Under the pieces are notes generated by a model. It made no database searches. It had not been told where the DNA came from and saw only the letters and a program-made list of their open reading frames with translations. Both the position numbers and the translations under genes were made by a program. From assembly GCA_000026125.1 (NCBI GenBank), contig CU207211.1, positions 248,001 to 312,000 on the forward strand: DNA of 64,000 nt. Direction: 5' to 3'. Positions 10,444-19,963 of this stretch are shown piece by piece (within the stretch, counting starts at the first letter, position 1; each line of letters starts with the position of its first letter). Source of the DNA: Herminiimonas arsenicoxydans. Lineage in GTDB: Bacteria; Pseudomonadota; Gammaproteobacteria; Burkholderiales; Burkholderiaceae_D.

Positions 10444-12732
10444 ATGCAAAATCTTCTTCACAATCTCAATCCCGAACAACTCGCCGCTGTTACCTTACCC
10501 GCTCAACCCGCTCTGATTCTGGCCGGTGCCGGATCGGGCAAGACGCGTGTGCTGACGACGCGCATCGCATGGCTGATTCAGACCGGGCAGGTATCGCCTG
10601 CCGGCATCCTCGCGGTGACCTTTACCAACAAGGCGGCGAAGGAAATGATGACGCGCCTGTCGGCGATGATGCCGATCAACACGCGCGGCATGTGGATAGG
10701 GACGTTTCACGGCTTGTGCAATCGCCTGTTGCGCGCGCATTACCGCGATGCGGCTTTGCCGCAGACGTTCCAGATTCTGGACTCGCAGGATCAGCTGTCG
10801 ATGATCAAGCGTTTGCTGAAGGCGAACAATATCGACGATGAAAAATATCCGCCGCGCAATCTGATGTACTTCATCAATGGCGCCAAGGATAACGGCTTGC
10901 GTGCGCAGGATGTCGAAGCGCATGACGATTACAACCGCAAGATGGTCGAGTTGTATGAGATCTACGATCAGCAATGCCAGCGCGAAGGCGTGGTCGATTT
11001 TGCCGAACTGTTGTTGCGCACCTATGAATTGCTGAGCCGGAATCAGCCCTTGCGCGAACATTATCAGTCGCGCTTCAAGCATATTCTGGTCGATGAATTT
11101 CAGGATACGAATAACCTGCAATACAACTGGCTCAAGTTGATGGCCGGCACGCAAGGCGCAGTGTTTGCCGTCGGTGACGACGATCAAAGCATCTATGCTT
11201 TCCGCGGTGCGAACGTGGGCAACATGAGTGCCTTCGAGCGCGAGTTCAAGGTGGAAAATCTGATCAAGCTGGAGCAGAACTATCGCTCGCACGGTCATAT
11301 ACTCGATACCGCCAATACGCTGATTGCCAACAATACCAAGCGCCTGGGCAAGAATCTGCATACCGATGCCGGGCATGGCGAACAGGTAAGGATTTTTGAA
11401 TCCACCAGCGATCTGCAAGAGGCCCAATGGATCATCGAAGAAACGAAAAGCCTGATTGCAGAAGGCGGCACGCGTAGCGAAATTGCCGTGCTGTACCGCT
11501 CGAATGCGCAATCGCGCGTGATCGAGCATGCATTGTTCTCGGCCGGCATCCCGTATCGCGTCTATGGCGGGCAGCGCTTTTTCGAGCGCGCCGAAGTCAA
11601 GCATGCGATCGCGTATCTGCAGCTGATGGACAATCTGCATAACGACTCTGCTTTTTTGCGCGTAGTGAATTTTCCGACACGCGGCATAGGCGCACGTTCG
11701 CTGGAGCAATTGCAGGATGCGGCCAGACAGTATGGCATTTCACTGTATGCCGCCGTGCCGTATATCTCGGGCAAGGCGGGCACTTCGCTCGGCGCCTTCG
11801 TCAAATTGATAGAGGGTGCACGTTTTGAAACGCAGCATCTACCCTTGCCGGAAATGGTGCAGGTGGTGCTCGATGCCAGCGGCTTGATCACGCATTATCA
11901 GAAGGAAAAAGAGGGTGCCGACCGGATAGAAAATCTGGAGCAGCTGGTCAGCGCGGCAACCTTGTTTGTTTCGGAAGAAGGCTTCGGTCACGATGCGCCC
12001 GCATTGATGGGGCCGACCAGCAAACAGATGGCCGGTCCGGCCATTACCACGCAGGACGGCATTGAAGTACTGGATGCGGATGCGCCCTTGCCGGCGGTGA
12101 TGTCGCCCTTGTCGGCCTTCCTCTCGCATGCGTCGCTGGAAGCGGGTGACAACCAGGCGCAGGCCGGGCAGGATGCATTGCAATTGATGACCGTGCATTC
12201 GGCCAAGGGGCTGGAATTCGATGCGGTGTTCATCACCGGTCTTGAAGAAGGTTTGTTCCCGCACGAAAATTCGCAGAAGGAAGAGGGCGGAGTCGAGGAA
12301 GAACGGCGTTTGATGTATGTGGCCATCACGCGTGCCAAGCGCAGGCTGTACATCAGTTTTTCACAAACGCGCATGCTGCACGGGCAGATGCGTTACAACA
12401 TGAAATCGCGCTTCTTCGATGAAATGCCGGAAGATTCATTGAAATGGCTGTCGCCCAAAGTGCATCCGCCGGCGCATCAATGGTATGCGCACCCCAAGGC
12501 AGCGTGGGAAGACGCGCTCGGTGCAGGTTCCAACAGGATTGCGCAAAACATCGTCAAGAGCGATATCGGCTGGCGCATAGGCGAGTCGGTTGCGCATGCC
12601 AAGTTTGGCGAAGGAGTGATCGTCAATATAGAAGGCAGCGGCGGCAGTGCCCGTGCGCATATCAACTTCGGACGGCACGGAATGAAATTGCTGGATTTGA
12701 GTATCGCCAAGCTTGATAAATTAGCTGGCTAA
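10444..12732 (+). CDS. uvrD: DNA helicase II, UvrD/PcrA type (SF1A)
   Basis: 3'-5' DNA helicase used in nucleotide-excision and mismatch repair. The protein is 762 aa from the ATG at 10444 (MQNLLHNLNPEQ). The Q-motif is LNPEQ, Walker A is GAGSGKTRVL (about residue 30), and motif II is LVDEFQDTN. Motif III is VGDDDQSIYAFRGA, motif V is VHSAKGLEFDAVF, and motif VI is VAITRAKRRL. The C-terminus has the short Tudor-like domain found in UvrD/PcrA (VAHAKFGEGVIVNIEG). I favour UvrD over Rep because of this tail and the length. An upstream extension from 10387 is not conserved-looking. Confidence 0.94.
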   Translation: MQNLLHNLNPEQLAAVTLPAQPALILAGAGSGKTRVLTTRIAWLIQTGQVSPAGILAVTFTNKAAKEMMTRLSAMMPINTRGMWIGTFHGLCNRLLRAHYRDAALPQTFQILDSQDQLSMIKRLLKANNIDDEKYPPRNLMYFINGAKDNGLRAQDVEAHDDYNRKMVELYEIYDQQCQREGVVDFAELLLRTYELLSRNQPLREHYQSRFKHILVDEFQDTNNLQYNWLKLMAGTQGAVFAVGDDDQSIYAFRGANVGNMSAFEREFKVENLIKLEQNYRSHGHILDTANTLIANNTKRLGKNLHTDAGHGEQVRIFESTSDLQEAQWIIEETKSLIAEGGTRSEIAVLYRSNAQSRVIEHALFSAGIPYRVYGGQRFFERAEVKHAIAYLQLMDNLHNDSAFLRVVNFPTRGIGARSLEQLQDAARQYGISLYAAVPYISGKAGTSLGAFVKLIEGARFETQHLPLPEMVQVVLDASGLITHYQKEKEGADRIENLEQLVSAATLFVSEEGFGHDAPALMGPTSKQMAGPAITTQDGIEVLDADAPLPAVMSPLSAFLSHASLEAGDNQAQAGQDALQLMTVHSAKGLEFDAVFITGLEEGLFPHENSQKEEGGVEEERRLMYVAITRAKRRLYISFSQTRMLHGQMRYNMKSRFFDEMPEDSLKWLSPKVHPPAHQWYAHPKAAWEDALGAGSNRIAQNIVKSDIGWRIGESVAHAKFGEGVIVNIEGSGGSARAHINFGRHGMKLLDLSIAKLDKLAG

Positions 12733-12737
12733 AAACA

Positions 12738-12779
12738 AAAAACCTGCGCAGGAATTTGCAATCCGGCGCAGGTTTTTTT
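12738..12779 (+). terminator. Intrinsic terminator after uvrD
   Basis: AACCTGCGC and GCGCAGGTT pair, flanked by A-rich sequence before and TTTTTTT after. It can also serve the convergent minus-strand gene that ends at 12835. Confidence 0.9.
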
Positions 12780-12834
12780 CGAGTAGAGCGGCAAGCGTGT
12801 GCTTACTGCTCCTAAGTTTTCAAGTGCAGTGTGT

Positions 12835-13611
12835 TTATGACGGCAGCGGTTCCGGCGCGGGGCCGAACAGGTGCGTATAGGTCGGATAAAACGAGCAGTA
12901 CATGATGACCGTCAGCACCAGCGACATCGGCAACAAGAGAAAAATGGAAGCGGTTGACGAGTTCAGCAGCATGCCGATGAGTGAGCTCACGATCACCGGC
13001 AAAATCATGCCGATGGTCACCCAGGCCAGGCCGTAAACCAGAAACGCCTTGCCGGCCCGACGTACGGCGAAGAAGCTGTAAAAAATCGCCTTGCCCACGC
13101 TCATGTTTTGCCATGCGATCAGCGGTGCGGCGTACCAGAATGCCATTGCCGCCGGCGTGTACACTGCCGCCGAAAAAAGCATCGCCAGCGTCATGTTGGA
13201 GTCCCGCACGGTTTCCGTATCCAGCGCGATCTGGCCGGTGATTGCCTGCCAGAATACGCCGCCATCAATCAGGCTGGATGCGCCGACCGCAATGATCGCC
13301 GCCACCAGATACAGCGTACCGAGTTTGACCAGATTGCGTACGGCCGGCGAACGGAAGCCGACCAGCAGCAGATTCGGATACACGCGTTTGCCGGTTTCTA
13401 TATGCACGCAGGCATGCATGAAGGTCATGGAAAACAGCGGCACCAGTATCAGCGGCAGCAATTGGCCGATGACTGGAATGATGCCGAGCGCCAGCATCAG
13501 AAACATGTAGCCGAAAAACAGCGTAGACAGTTCGGCCGGTTGCTTGCGGAACAGGGCAAAACCTTCCTTGACCCATAGCCAACCGGTGCTTGCAGGTAGT
13601 TTTTCCATCAT
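12835..13611 (-). CDS. BPSS1780-type integral membrane protein, function unknown
   Basis: A 258-aa polytopic inner-membrane protein with about six hydrophobic segments (for example [18 protein letters not shown] and the stretch before the C-terminal [11 protein letters not shown]). It begins [22 protein letters not shown], as in the Burkholderiales family named after BPSS1780. Its start codon overlaps the thrB stop by four bases (ATGA), so it is translationally coupled to thrB. No catalytic motif is visible and no function can be assigned. Confidence 0.82.
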
Positions 13612-14576
13612 CCAGCCGTTGTGAAAAGTGCGGGTGCGGTCTGTGCGATGCGCAGGCGCAGTATGCGTTCAAAGTGTGCAGGATCGTGCGGCGTCAGCAT
13701 TTCGGCATCGCGCGGCATATGGAAATCATACAGGCGCGACAGCCAGAAGCGCAATGCACTGGCGCGCAACATGGTTTGCCATGCGCCTTGCTCAGCATCA
13801 GTAAATGGACGTATCGCGTGATAGGCATCCAGCATGGCGCGTACGCGGGCCTGATCCAGTTCGCCGCTGTCATCATCGATGCACCAGTCATTGACGGTGA
13901 CGGCGACGTCGAACAGCCAGGTATCGCAACCGGCGAAATAAAAATCGAAGAATCCGGTCAGTTGCTCGCCCTCGAACATGACATTGTTGCGGAACAGATC
14001 GGCATGGATAGGGCCGTTAGGCAATTCCCTGAAAACATCGCTATCGGCAAATGCATTCTGGGAAATTATTTCTGTCGCCAGCAATTGCTCGTTGCTATCG
14101 GAGAGGTAGGGCATGACGATAGGCGTGACTTCGTTCCACCACTCCAGCCCGCGCAGATTCGGCTGGCGTATCTCGAAATCCTCTGCCGCCAGATGCATGC
14201 AGGCGAGCATGGCGCCGACTGCCGCGCAATGTACCGGTTGCGGTGCAAGCTGGCAGTGTCCTTCCAGCTTGGTCACAATCGAGGCGGGTTTGCCATGCAG
14301 GGCGTTGATGATGGAGCCATTGCGATTGGCTACAGGCGCGGGCACGGAGACGCCGCCTTCGGCCAGATGACGCATCAGGTTCAGATAAAACGGCAACTGT
14401 TCGAACGTGAGTTTTTCAAATACTGTCAGCACATATTCGCCGCGCTCGGTGGTAATGAAAAAATTGCTGTTTTCGATACCGGATGAAATGCCCTTGATCG
14501 CCAGCGCGCGGCCGAGATCAAATTGCGTTATCCACGTAGTGAGGTCATCCAGACTGACCGGAGTAAATACTGCCAT
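13608..14576 (-). CDS. thrB: Homoserine kinase ThrB (APH-fold type)
   Basis: Phosphorylates homoserine in threonine synthesis. The 322-aa protein belongs to the aminoglycoside-phosphotransferase-fold type of homoserine kinase, not the GHMP type of E. coli. It starts [16 protein letters not shown]. Key segments are [13 protein letters not shown] (nucleotide loop), [17 protein letters not shown] (catalytic loop with HxDxxxxN) and [16 protein letters not shown] (metal-binding Asp). It lies downstream of the DUF2782 gene after a terminator and is coupled to the BPSS1780-type gene. Confidence 0.95.
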
Positions 14577-14612
14577 GAGGAAATAAGAGAAAAATACCTG
14601 TGATCAAAAAAC

Positions 14613-14644
14613 AAAAAATAACGCACCTGCGTGCGTTATTTTTG
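14613..14644 (-). terminator. Terminator between the DUF2782 gene and thrB
   Basis: AAAAATAACGCAC pairs with GTGCGTTATTTTT over a four-base loop. Read on the minus strand it follows the DUF2782 gene and precedes thrB, so it may stop or attenuate transcription between them. Confidence 0.85.
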
Positions 14645-14663
14645 AACGGGTTGCATGCAAAAA

Positions 14664-15074
14664 TTATTTGGCGGGTGCGGGTTGCAAAGTCTGCGCGGGT
14701 TCGGCAGCCTGAACATTTTTCGGCGGACCGAATTCGCCGATCTGGAATTGCACCGGACGCGTGGTATCGCTTTGCCCGTCGCCACGCATCGCGCTGCCGG
14801 CGGGATCGTTTGGTTTGGCGTAGTACGTGGTTGTGCCGGTTTGCACTTTTACTTCAGTGACTTTGCCCTGCGATTTCTTTTCGGTGATTTTCTTTTGCGT
14901 GTCCGGCTGACGTATCGTCACTGCCGGCGCTTCGCCTTCTTCCAGGCGCTCCATTTGCGGCGGAGCCGGCGCGAAAGCCTTGTTTTGCGGCGTGCTTTGT
15001 GCGCTGGCAATCAGAGGCATTGCGATTGCCGCCGCGGAAATCGTAACAAGAGACCAAAGTTTGGATGTGCGCAT
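14664..15074 (-). CDS. Periplasmic DUF2782-family protein
   Basis: A 136-aa secreted protein with a clear signal peptide (positive MRTSK, hydrophobic core, cleavage near IASAQS at about residue 25). The mature part holds the DUF2782-type pattern, with PPQMERLEEGEAPAVTIR followed by a basic ITEKKSQGKVTEVKVQTG segment. The C-terminus is rich in Pro and Ala. It sits next to thrB and polA, a placement I recall from other Burkholderiales. The function is unknown. Confidence 0.8.
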   Translation of the reverse strand: MRTSKLWSLVTISAAAIAMPLIASAQSTPQNKAFAPAPPQMERLEEGEAPAVTIRQPDTQKKITEKKSQGKVTEVKVQTGTTTYYAKPNDPAGSAMRGDGQSDTTRPVQFQIGEFGPPKNVQAAEPAQTLQPAPAK

Positions 15075-15357
15075 GATGTTTTATAGAAGCCGACGTTGAA
15101 AGGAAACCAATGTAGTTCATTGTAGCAAACCGGCCCATGCCTGTAGAAAATAGTTCTGTCTGCATGTTGCCATCCATCGGGATTACGCAGCATTTCCATA
15201 ATGCCAATCTTCTCTATACAGGTACTTGCTCATGGTGCCGCATCCGAAATGGCAGGGCTGAATATTCGGCTGCACAAACTCTGCCATAATCGTAGCCGTT
15301 TGCCATGAACACTCCTGTTTCAGCCGGCTGCCCTCCTTATTGAACTACCGAATCCCT

Positions 15358-18093
15358 ATGAATAAAACCCTGTTGTTAGTCGATGGTTCCAGCTATTTGT
15401 ATCGCGCCTTCCATGCGATGCCGGATTTGCGGGGTCCCGAAGGGGCGCCAACCGGCGCCATCTACGGCATGATCAATATGCTGCGCCGTCTGCGCAAGGA
15501 TTATCCGGATGCCGAATATATGGCGTGCGTATTCGATGCCAAGGGCAAGACTTTTCGCGACGACCTGTACGCCGAATACAAGGCGCAGCGCGCCTCGATG
15601 CCGGATGATCTGGTGCGGCAGATCGAGCCGATACACGAAGCCGTGCGCGCGATGGGCTGGCCCATCCTGATGGTGGACGGTATCGAGGCCGATGATGTGA
15701 TTGCCACGCTGGCAGTGGCGGCGGTCGGGCACGGCATAAACACGGTGATCTCGACCGGCGACAAGGACCTGGCGCAACTCGTCAATGAGCATGTGACGCT
15801 GGTCAATACGATGAGCGGTGAAATACTCGATCGTGACGGCGTGCTGGCCAAATTCGGCGTGCCGCCGGAACGCATCGTCGATTACCTGACCCTGGTAGGC
15901 GATACCGTCGATAACGTGCCCGGTGTGGAAAAAGTCGGGCCGAAAACGGCGGTCAAATGGCTGACGCAATACGGCACGCTGGACGGCATCGTCGCACACG
16001 CGGCGGAAATCAAGGGCGTGGTGGGTGAAAATCTGCGGCGCGCGCTGGATTGGCTGCCGCAAGCCAAGGTCTTGATCACTGTCAAGACCGATTGCGACCT
16101 GTCTGCGCATATGACGGAAATTCCGGAATCCCTGACGCAAAAAACGGAAGACATCGAAGCCATGGTCGCCTTCTTCAAGCGCAATGGTTTCAAGAGCTGG
16201 CTGCGCGAGTTGACGGAAAAAACCGAAATGCCGGCAAGCGCAACGGCGCCGCAAGGCGCACTGTTCGGCGAAGATACGCCTGAAGTGGAGAAACACTACG
16301 AAACGGTATGGACGGAAGCCAACCTGGATCGCTGGCTGCAGAAAATCAATGCTGCGGAACTGACGGCCATCGATACCGAAACGACATCTCTGGAGCCTAT
16401 GCAGGCGCAACTGGTGGGCATTTCATTGTGTTGCGAGCCGGGTGTCGCCGCATACATCCCGGTGGCGCATCGCTATCAGGATGTGCCGCTGCAATTGTCG
16501 CGCGCATCAGTGCTGGAAAAGTTGCGCTCCTGGCTGGAAGATGACAGCAAACCGAAAGTCGGGCAAAACCTCAAATACGACAGCCATATTTTCGCCAATC
16601 ACGGCGTGACTTTGCGCGGCATCGTGCATGACACCTTGCTGCAGTCGTATGTATTTGAATCGCACCGCAGTCACGACATGGACAGTCTCGCGCTGCGTCA
16701 CTTGAATCGCAAGACGATGACGTTCCAGGACGTGTGCGGCAAGGGTGCATCGCAGCTGTGTTTCGATCAGGTAGACATTGCGCGTGCAACCGAGTACGCG
16801 GCTGAAGATGCGGACATTACGCTGCAACTGCATCAGCGCATGTTTCCGCATGTGGCGGAAGATGCAGGCCTGAGTTTCGTTTATGAAAAAATAGAATTGC
16901 CGACGGCAGTCGTGTTGCAGAAGGTGGAGCGCAATGGCGTACTGATCGATCCGGGTTTGCTCGCCACGCAATCGCATGAACTCGGCAAGCGCATGCTGGA
17001 GATCGAGCAGCAGGCATATGAACTGGCAGGCCAGCCTTTCAATCTGGGTTCGCCCAAACAGATAGGCGAAATTTTCTTTGAGAAGATGAAGCTGCCGGTC
17101 GTCAAGAAAACACCATCCGGCTCCCCCTCCACCGATGAGGAAGTGCTGCAAAAGCTGGCGGAAGATTACCCCTTGCCCAAGCTCTTGCTGGAGTATCGCG
17201 GCCTGTCGAAACTGAAATCGACTTATACCGACAAGCTGCCGAAAATGATCGATCCGGCTACCGGCCGCGTGCATACGAATTATGCGCAGGCGGTGGCAGT
17301 GACCGGACGCTTGTCATCGAACGATCCCAACCTGCAAAACATCCCTATCCGTAATGCGGAAGGGCGCCGCATACGCGAAGCATTTATCGCACCGCCCGGC
17401 AGCGTGATCGTATCTGCCGATTATTCGCAAATCGAATTGCGCATCATGGCGCACATCTCGGAAGATGAAAACATGTTGCGCGCGTTTGCCGAAGGCGAAG
17501 ATATTCATCGCGCGACTGCCGCCGAAATTTTCGGCGTCGCACGCGGCGATGTCAGCAGCGAGCAGCGCCGCTATGCAAAGGTGATCAATTTCGGCCTGAT
17601 CTATGGCATGAGTGCATTCGGGCTGGCCGGCAATCTCGGCATCGAACGTGCGGCGGCGCAAAGCTATATCGAAAAATATTTTTATCGCTTTTCCGGCGTC
17701 AAGCGTTACATGGATGACACGCGGCTGGAAGCAAAAGCGCGCGGTTATGTGCAGACGGTATTCGGCCGTCGTTTGTGGCTGCCGGAAATCAATTCGCCCA
17801 ATGGTCCTCGTCGCCAGGGTGCCGAACGCGCTGCGATCAACGCGCCCATGCAAGGCACGGCAGCCGATTTGATCAAGCTGGCAATGATCGCCGTGCAGGA
17901 TTGGCTGGAGGCAGAAAAACTGCAGACCAAAATGATCATGCAGGTGCACGATGAACTGGTGCTCGAAGTGCCGGAAACAGAGTTGGCGCTGGTGCGTGTA
18001 AAACTGCCGGAGTTGATGCGCAATGTTGCGCAACTGAAAGTGCCTTTGATTGCCGAGGTGGGTGTCGGAAAAAATTGGGATGAAGCACATTGA
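15358..18093 (+). CDS. polA: DNA polymerase I
   Basis: Gap-filling and Okazaki-fragment polymerase, 911 aa from the ATG at 15358 (MNKTLLLVDGSSYLYRAFHA). Three domains are complete. The N-terminal 5'-3' exonuclease has GIEADDVIAT and STGDKDLAQLV. The 3'-5' proofreading domain retains its Asp-Glu pair in AIDTETTSLEP (about residue 338) and a Tyr-Asp exo III motif in YAAEDADITL. The polymerase has motif A in SADYSQIELRIM (about 687), the O-helix in KVINFGLIYGMSAFG, and motif C in MQVHDELVLEV (about 862). An in-frame ATG at 15340 is less likely. Confidence 0.97.
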   Translation: MNKTLLLVDGSSYLYRAFHAMPDLRGPEGAPTGAIYGMINMLRRLRKDYPDAEYMACVFDAKGKTFRDDLYAEYKAQRASMPDDLVRQIEPIHEAVRAMGWPILMVDGIEADDVIATLAVAAVGHGINTVISTGDKDLAQLVNEHVTLVNTMSGEILDRDGVLAKFGVPPERIVDYLTLVGDTVDNVPGVEKVGPKTAVKWLTQYGTLDGIVAHAAEIKGVVGENLRRALDWLPQAKVLITVKTDCDLSAHMTEIPESLTQKTEDIEAMVAFFKRNGFKSWLRELTEKTEMPASATAPQGALFGEDTPEVEKHYETVWTEANLDRWLQKINAAELTAIDTETTSLEPMQAQLVGISLCCEPGVAAYIPVAHRYQDVPLQLSRASVLEKLRSWLEDDSKPKVGQNLKYDSHIFANHGVTLRGIVHDTLLQSYVFESHRSHDMDSLALRHLNRKTMTFQDVCGKGASQLCFDQVDIARATEYAAEDADITLQLHQRMFPHVAEDAGLSFVYEKIELPTAVVLQKVERNGVLIDPGLLATQSHELGKRMLEIEQQAYELAGQPFNLGSPKQIGEIFFEKMKLPVVKKTPSGSPSTDEEVLQKLAEDYPLPKLLLEYRGLSKLKSTYTDKLPKMIDPATGRVHTNYAQAVAVTGRLSSNDPNLQNIPIRNAEGRRIREAFIAPPGSVIVSADYSQIELRIMAHISEDENMLRAFAEGEDIHRATAAEIFGVARGDVSSEQRRYAKVINFGLIYGMSAFGLAGNLGIERAAAQSYIEKYFYRFSGVKRYMDDTRLEAKARGYVQTVFGRRLWLPEINSPNGPRRQGAERAAINAPMQGTAADLIKLAMIAVQDWLEAEKLQTKMIMQVHDELVLEVPETELALVRVKLPELMRNVAQLKVPLIAEVGVGKNWDEAH

Positions 18094-18162
18094 TTTCACG
18101 ATATGCATGTGTGCCGCAGCCAATATTGTTGATTGAACCGTAACAATGCATAGGAGATTTTC

Positions 18163-19047
18163 ATGAAAAACTTGCAGGAAGATTTCGATAGTCTGGTTGC
18201 CAAAACCCCTTTGTCCGATGGCGTGAACAGGCGCGGATTTATCAAGACGGCATTGGGTACCGGCTTTGCTGCGGCAGTGCTGCCGGTCAGTGCGCAACAT
18301 GTAATCAAGACCGATGACGCCGGTTTGACAGCGGGTGAAATTACCGTCAACGTCAATGGTCAAGCAGTGCCGGTGTACCGCGCACAGCCCAAGGGAAAAA
18401 CCGATCTGCCGGTGATCCTGGTCATCTCGGAAATTTTCGGTGTGCATGAGTACATAGCCGATGTGGCGCGTCGTTTTGCCAAGCTCGGCTATCTGGCGCT
18501 GGCGCCTGAATTGTTTGTGCGCCAGGGCGACCCGGGCTCCTACGGCACCATAGCGGAATTGCAGAAGGAAATCATTTCCAAAGTGCCGGATGCGCAGGTC
18601 ATGACGGATCTGGATGCGGTCGTGGCATGGGCTAAAGCCAACGGCGGCAATACCGGCAAACTCGGCATCACCGGCTTTTGCTGGGGCGGTCGCATTACCT
18701 GGCTGTACGCTGCCCACAATCCGCAGATTAAGGCCGGCGTGGCGTGGTACGGCCGCCTGGTTGGCGACAGTACACCACTGACGCCGAAAAATCCGATCGA
18801 CATTGCGGCGAAACTGAAAGCGCCGGTACTCGGTTTGTACGGCGCGCAGGATGGCGGTATACCGGTTTCCACTGTGGTGCAGATGAAAGAGGCCTTGGCC
18901 AAAGGTAGCAGCAAATCGGAATTCATCGTGTTCAAGAATTCCGGCCATGCATTCCATGCCGATTATCGTGCCAGTTATGTCGAGGCAGATGCGAAGGAAG
19001 GCTGGCAGCATGCGATAACCTGGTTCAAGACGCATGGCGTGGGCTGA
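18163..19047 (+). CDS. Dienelactone hydrolase family protein with Tat-type signal
   Basis: Alpha/beta hydrolase of 294 aa. The catalytic triad fits the dienelactone hydrolase family: Cys in GITGFCWGGR, Asp in YGAQDGGIP and His in SGHAFHADYR. Residues 22-45 carry NRRGFIKTALGTGFAAA, a twin-arginine pattern with a hydrophobic stretch, so export to the periplasm is likely. An AGGAG ribosome site precedes the ATG at 18163. The substrate is unknown because there are no chlorocatechol genes nearby. It lies downstream of polA and is closed by a strong terminator. Confidence 0.9.
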   Translation: MKNLQEDFDSLVAKTPLSDGVNRRGFIKTALGTGFAAAVLPVSAQHVIKTDDAGLTAGEITVNVNGQAVPVYRAQPKGKTDLPVILVISEIFGVHEYIADVARRFAKLGYLALAPELFVRQGDPGSYGTIAELQKEIISKVPDAQVMTDLDAVVAWAKANGGNTGKLGITGFCWGGRITWLYAAHNPQIKAGVAWYGRLVGDSTPLTPKNPIDIAAKLKAPVLGLYGAQDGGIPVSTVVQMKEALAKGSSKSEFIVFKNSGHAFHADYRASYVEADAKEGWQHAITWFKTHGVG

Positions 19048-19065
19048 CGCGTTCTAGTCTTGCCG

Positions 19066-19101
19066 AAAACGCGATAGTGCATGTCACTATCGCGTTTTTT
19101 A
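19066..19101 (+). terminator. Intrinsic terminator after the dienelactone hydrolase gene
   Basis: AAAACGCGATAGTG pairs with CACTATCGCGTTTT over a five-base loop, followed by a T-run. Confidence 0.92.
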
Positions 19102-19187
19102 TTGCTCAATTGGATTCGATATGTTCTAATTTGCAACCTTGTTGCATCTAATCGGGATTCAAAATTAATTCCACGCTCGTTTCCATT

Positions 19188-19946
19188 TTGCTGACCACTG
19201 CCATTTCGGGCGTGTTCAGCATTTCCGCTGCAGCGCTGTTTTCCTTTTCGCTGTTGTCGAAACTGGTCGATCGCATGGTCAGCCTGTCGGTAGGCATTCT
19301 GCTGGCGACCTCCCTGTTGCACGCCTTGCCGGAGGCATTTGAGTCCGAGGCCAATACACACACGCTGTTTGCCGTCCTGCTGGGTGGTTTGCTGGCTTTT
19401 TTCCTGCTTGAAAAACTGGCCATTCTGCGTCACTCGCATCATCACGAACATGACGGTCATGGCCATCATCACGGGCATGATGCGCATGAAGCCGGTACGG
19501 CCGGCTGGATGATACTGGTGGGCGACAGCCTGCACAATTTCACTGACGGCATTCTGATCGCGGCTGCTTTTCTGGCCGATCCGCATCTCGGCATCATGAC
19601 CGGACTGGCAATCATTGCGCATGAAATTCCGCAGGAAATCGGCGATTTCATCGTGCTGTTAAACGCCGGTTTTACGCGCACACGCGCTTATGCGTACAAC
19701 ATTATTTCCGGCTTGATGGCCATCGTGGGTGGGGTGATTGGTTACCTGTTGCTGGACCAGGCGCAATCATGGATACCCTACGTTCTGGTATTCGCCTCCT
19801 CGGGATTCATTTACATCGCAGTCAGCGATTTGATGCCGCAGATGCAGCGTCGCGCATCGATGCGCGAAACGATACCGCAAGTGCTGTTGATTGCGCTTGG
19901 CGTCGGTATCGTTTTATTCCTGACGGGTAATGCGCACACGCACTGA
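19188..19946 (+). CDS. ZIP family divalent metal transporter
   Basis: Inner-membrane importer or exporter of Zn/Fe-like metals. About eight hydrophobic segments are visible. A His-rich cytosolic loop (HSHHHEHDGHGHHHGHD, near residue 85) follows the third segment. Metal-site helices are GDSLHNFTDGILIAAAF and IIAHEIPQEIGDF, with the HN..D and HEIPQE motifs of the family. The start is uncertain: no ATG exists upstream in frame before a stop at 19149. TTG at 19188 is the conventional choice, but ATT at 19164 would give MNSTLVSILLTTAISG, a better family N-terminus. It lies convergent with sseA. Confidence 0.9.
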   Translation: MLTTAISGVFSISAAALFSFSLLSKLVDRMVSLSVGILLATSLLHALPEAFESEANTHTLFAVLLGGLLAFFLLEKLAILRHSHHHEHDGHGHHHGHDAHEAGTAGWMILVGDSLHNFTDGILIAAAFLADPHLGIMTGLAIIAHEIPQEIGDFIVLLNAGFTRTRAYAYNIISGLMAIVGGVIGYLLLDQAQSWIPYVLVFASSGFIYIAVSDLMPQMQRRASMRETIPQVLLIALGVGIVLFLTGNAHTH

Positions 19947-19963
19947 AGCGCGACGCAACGTTT

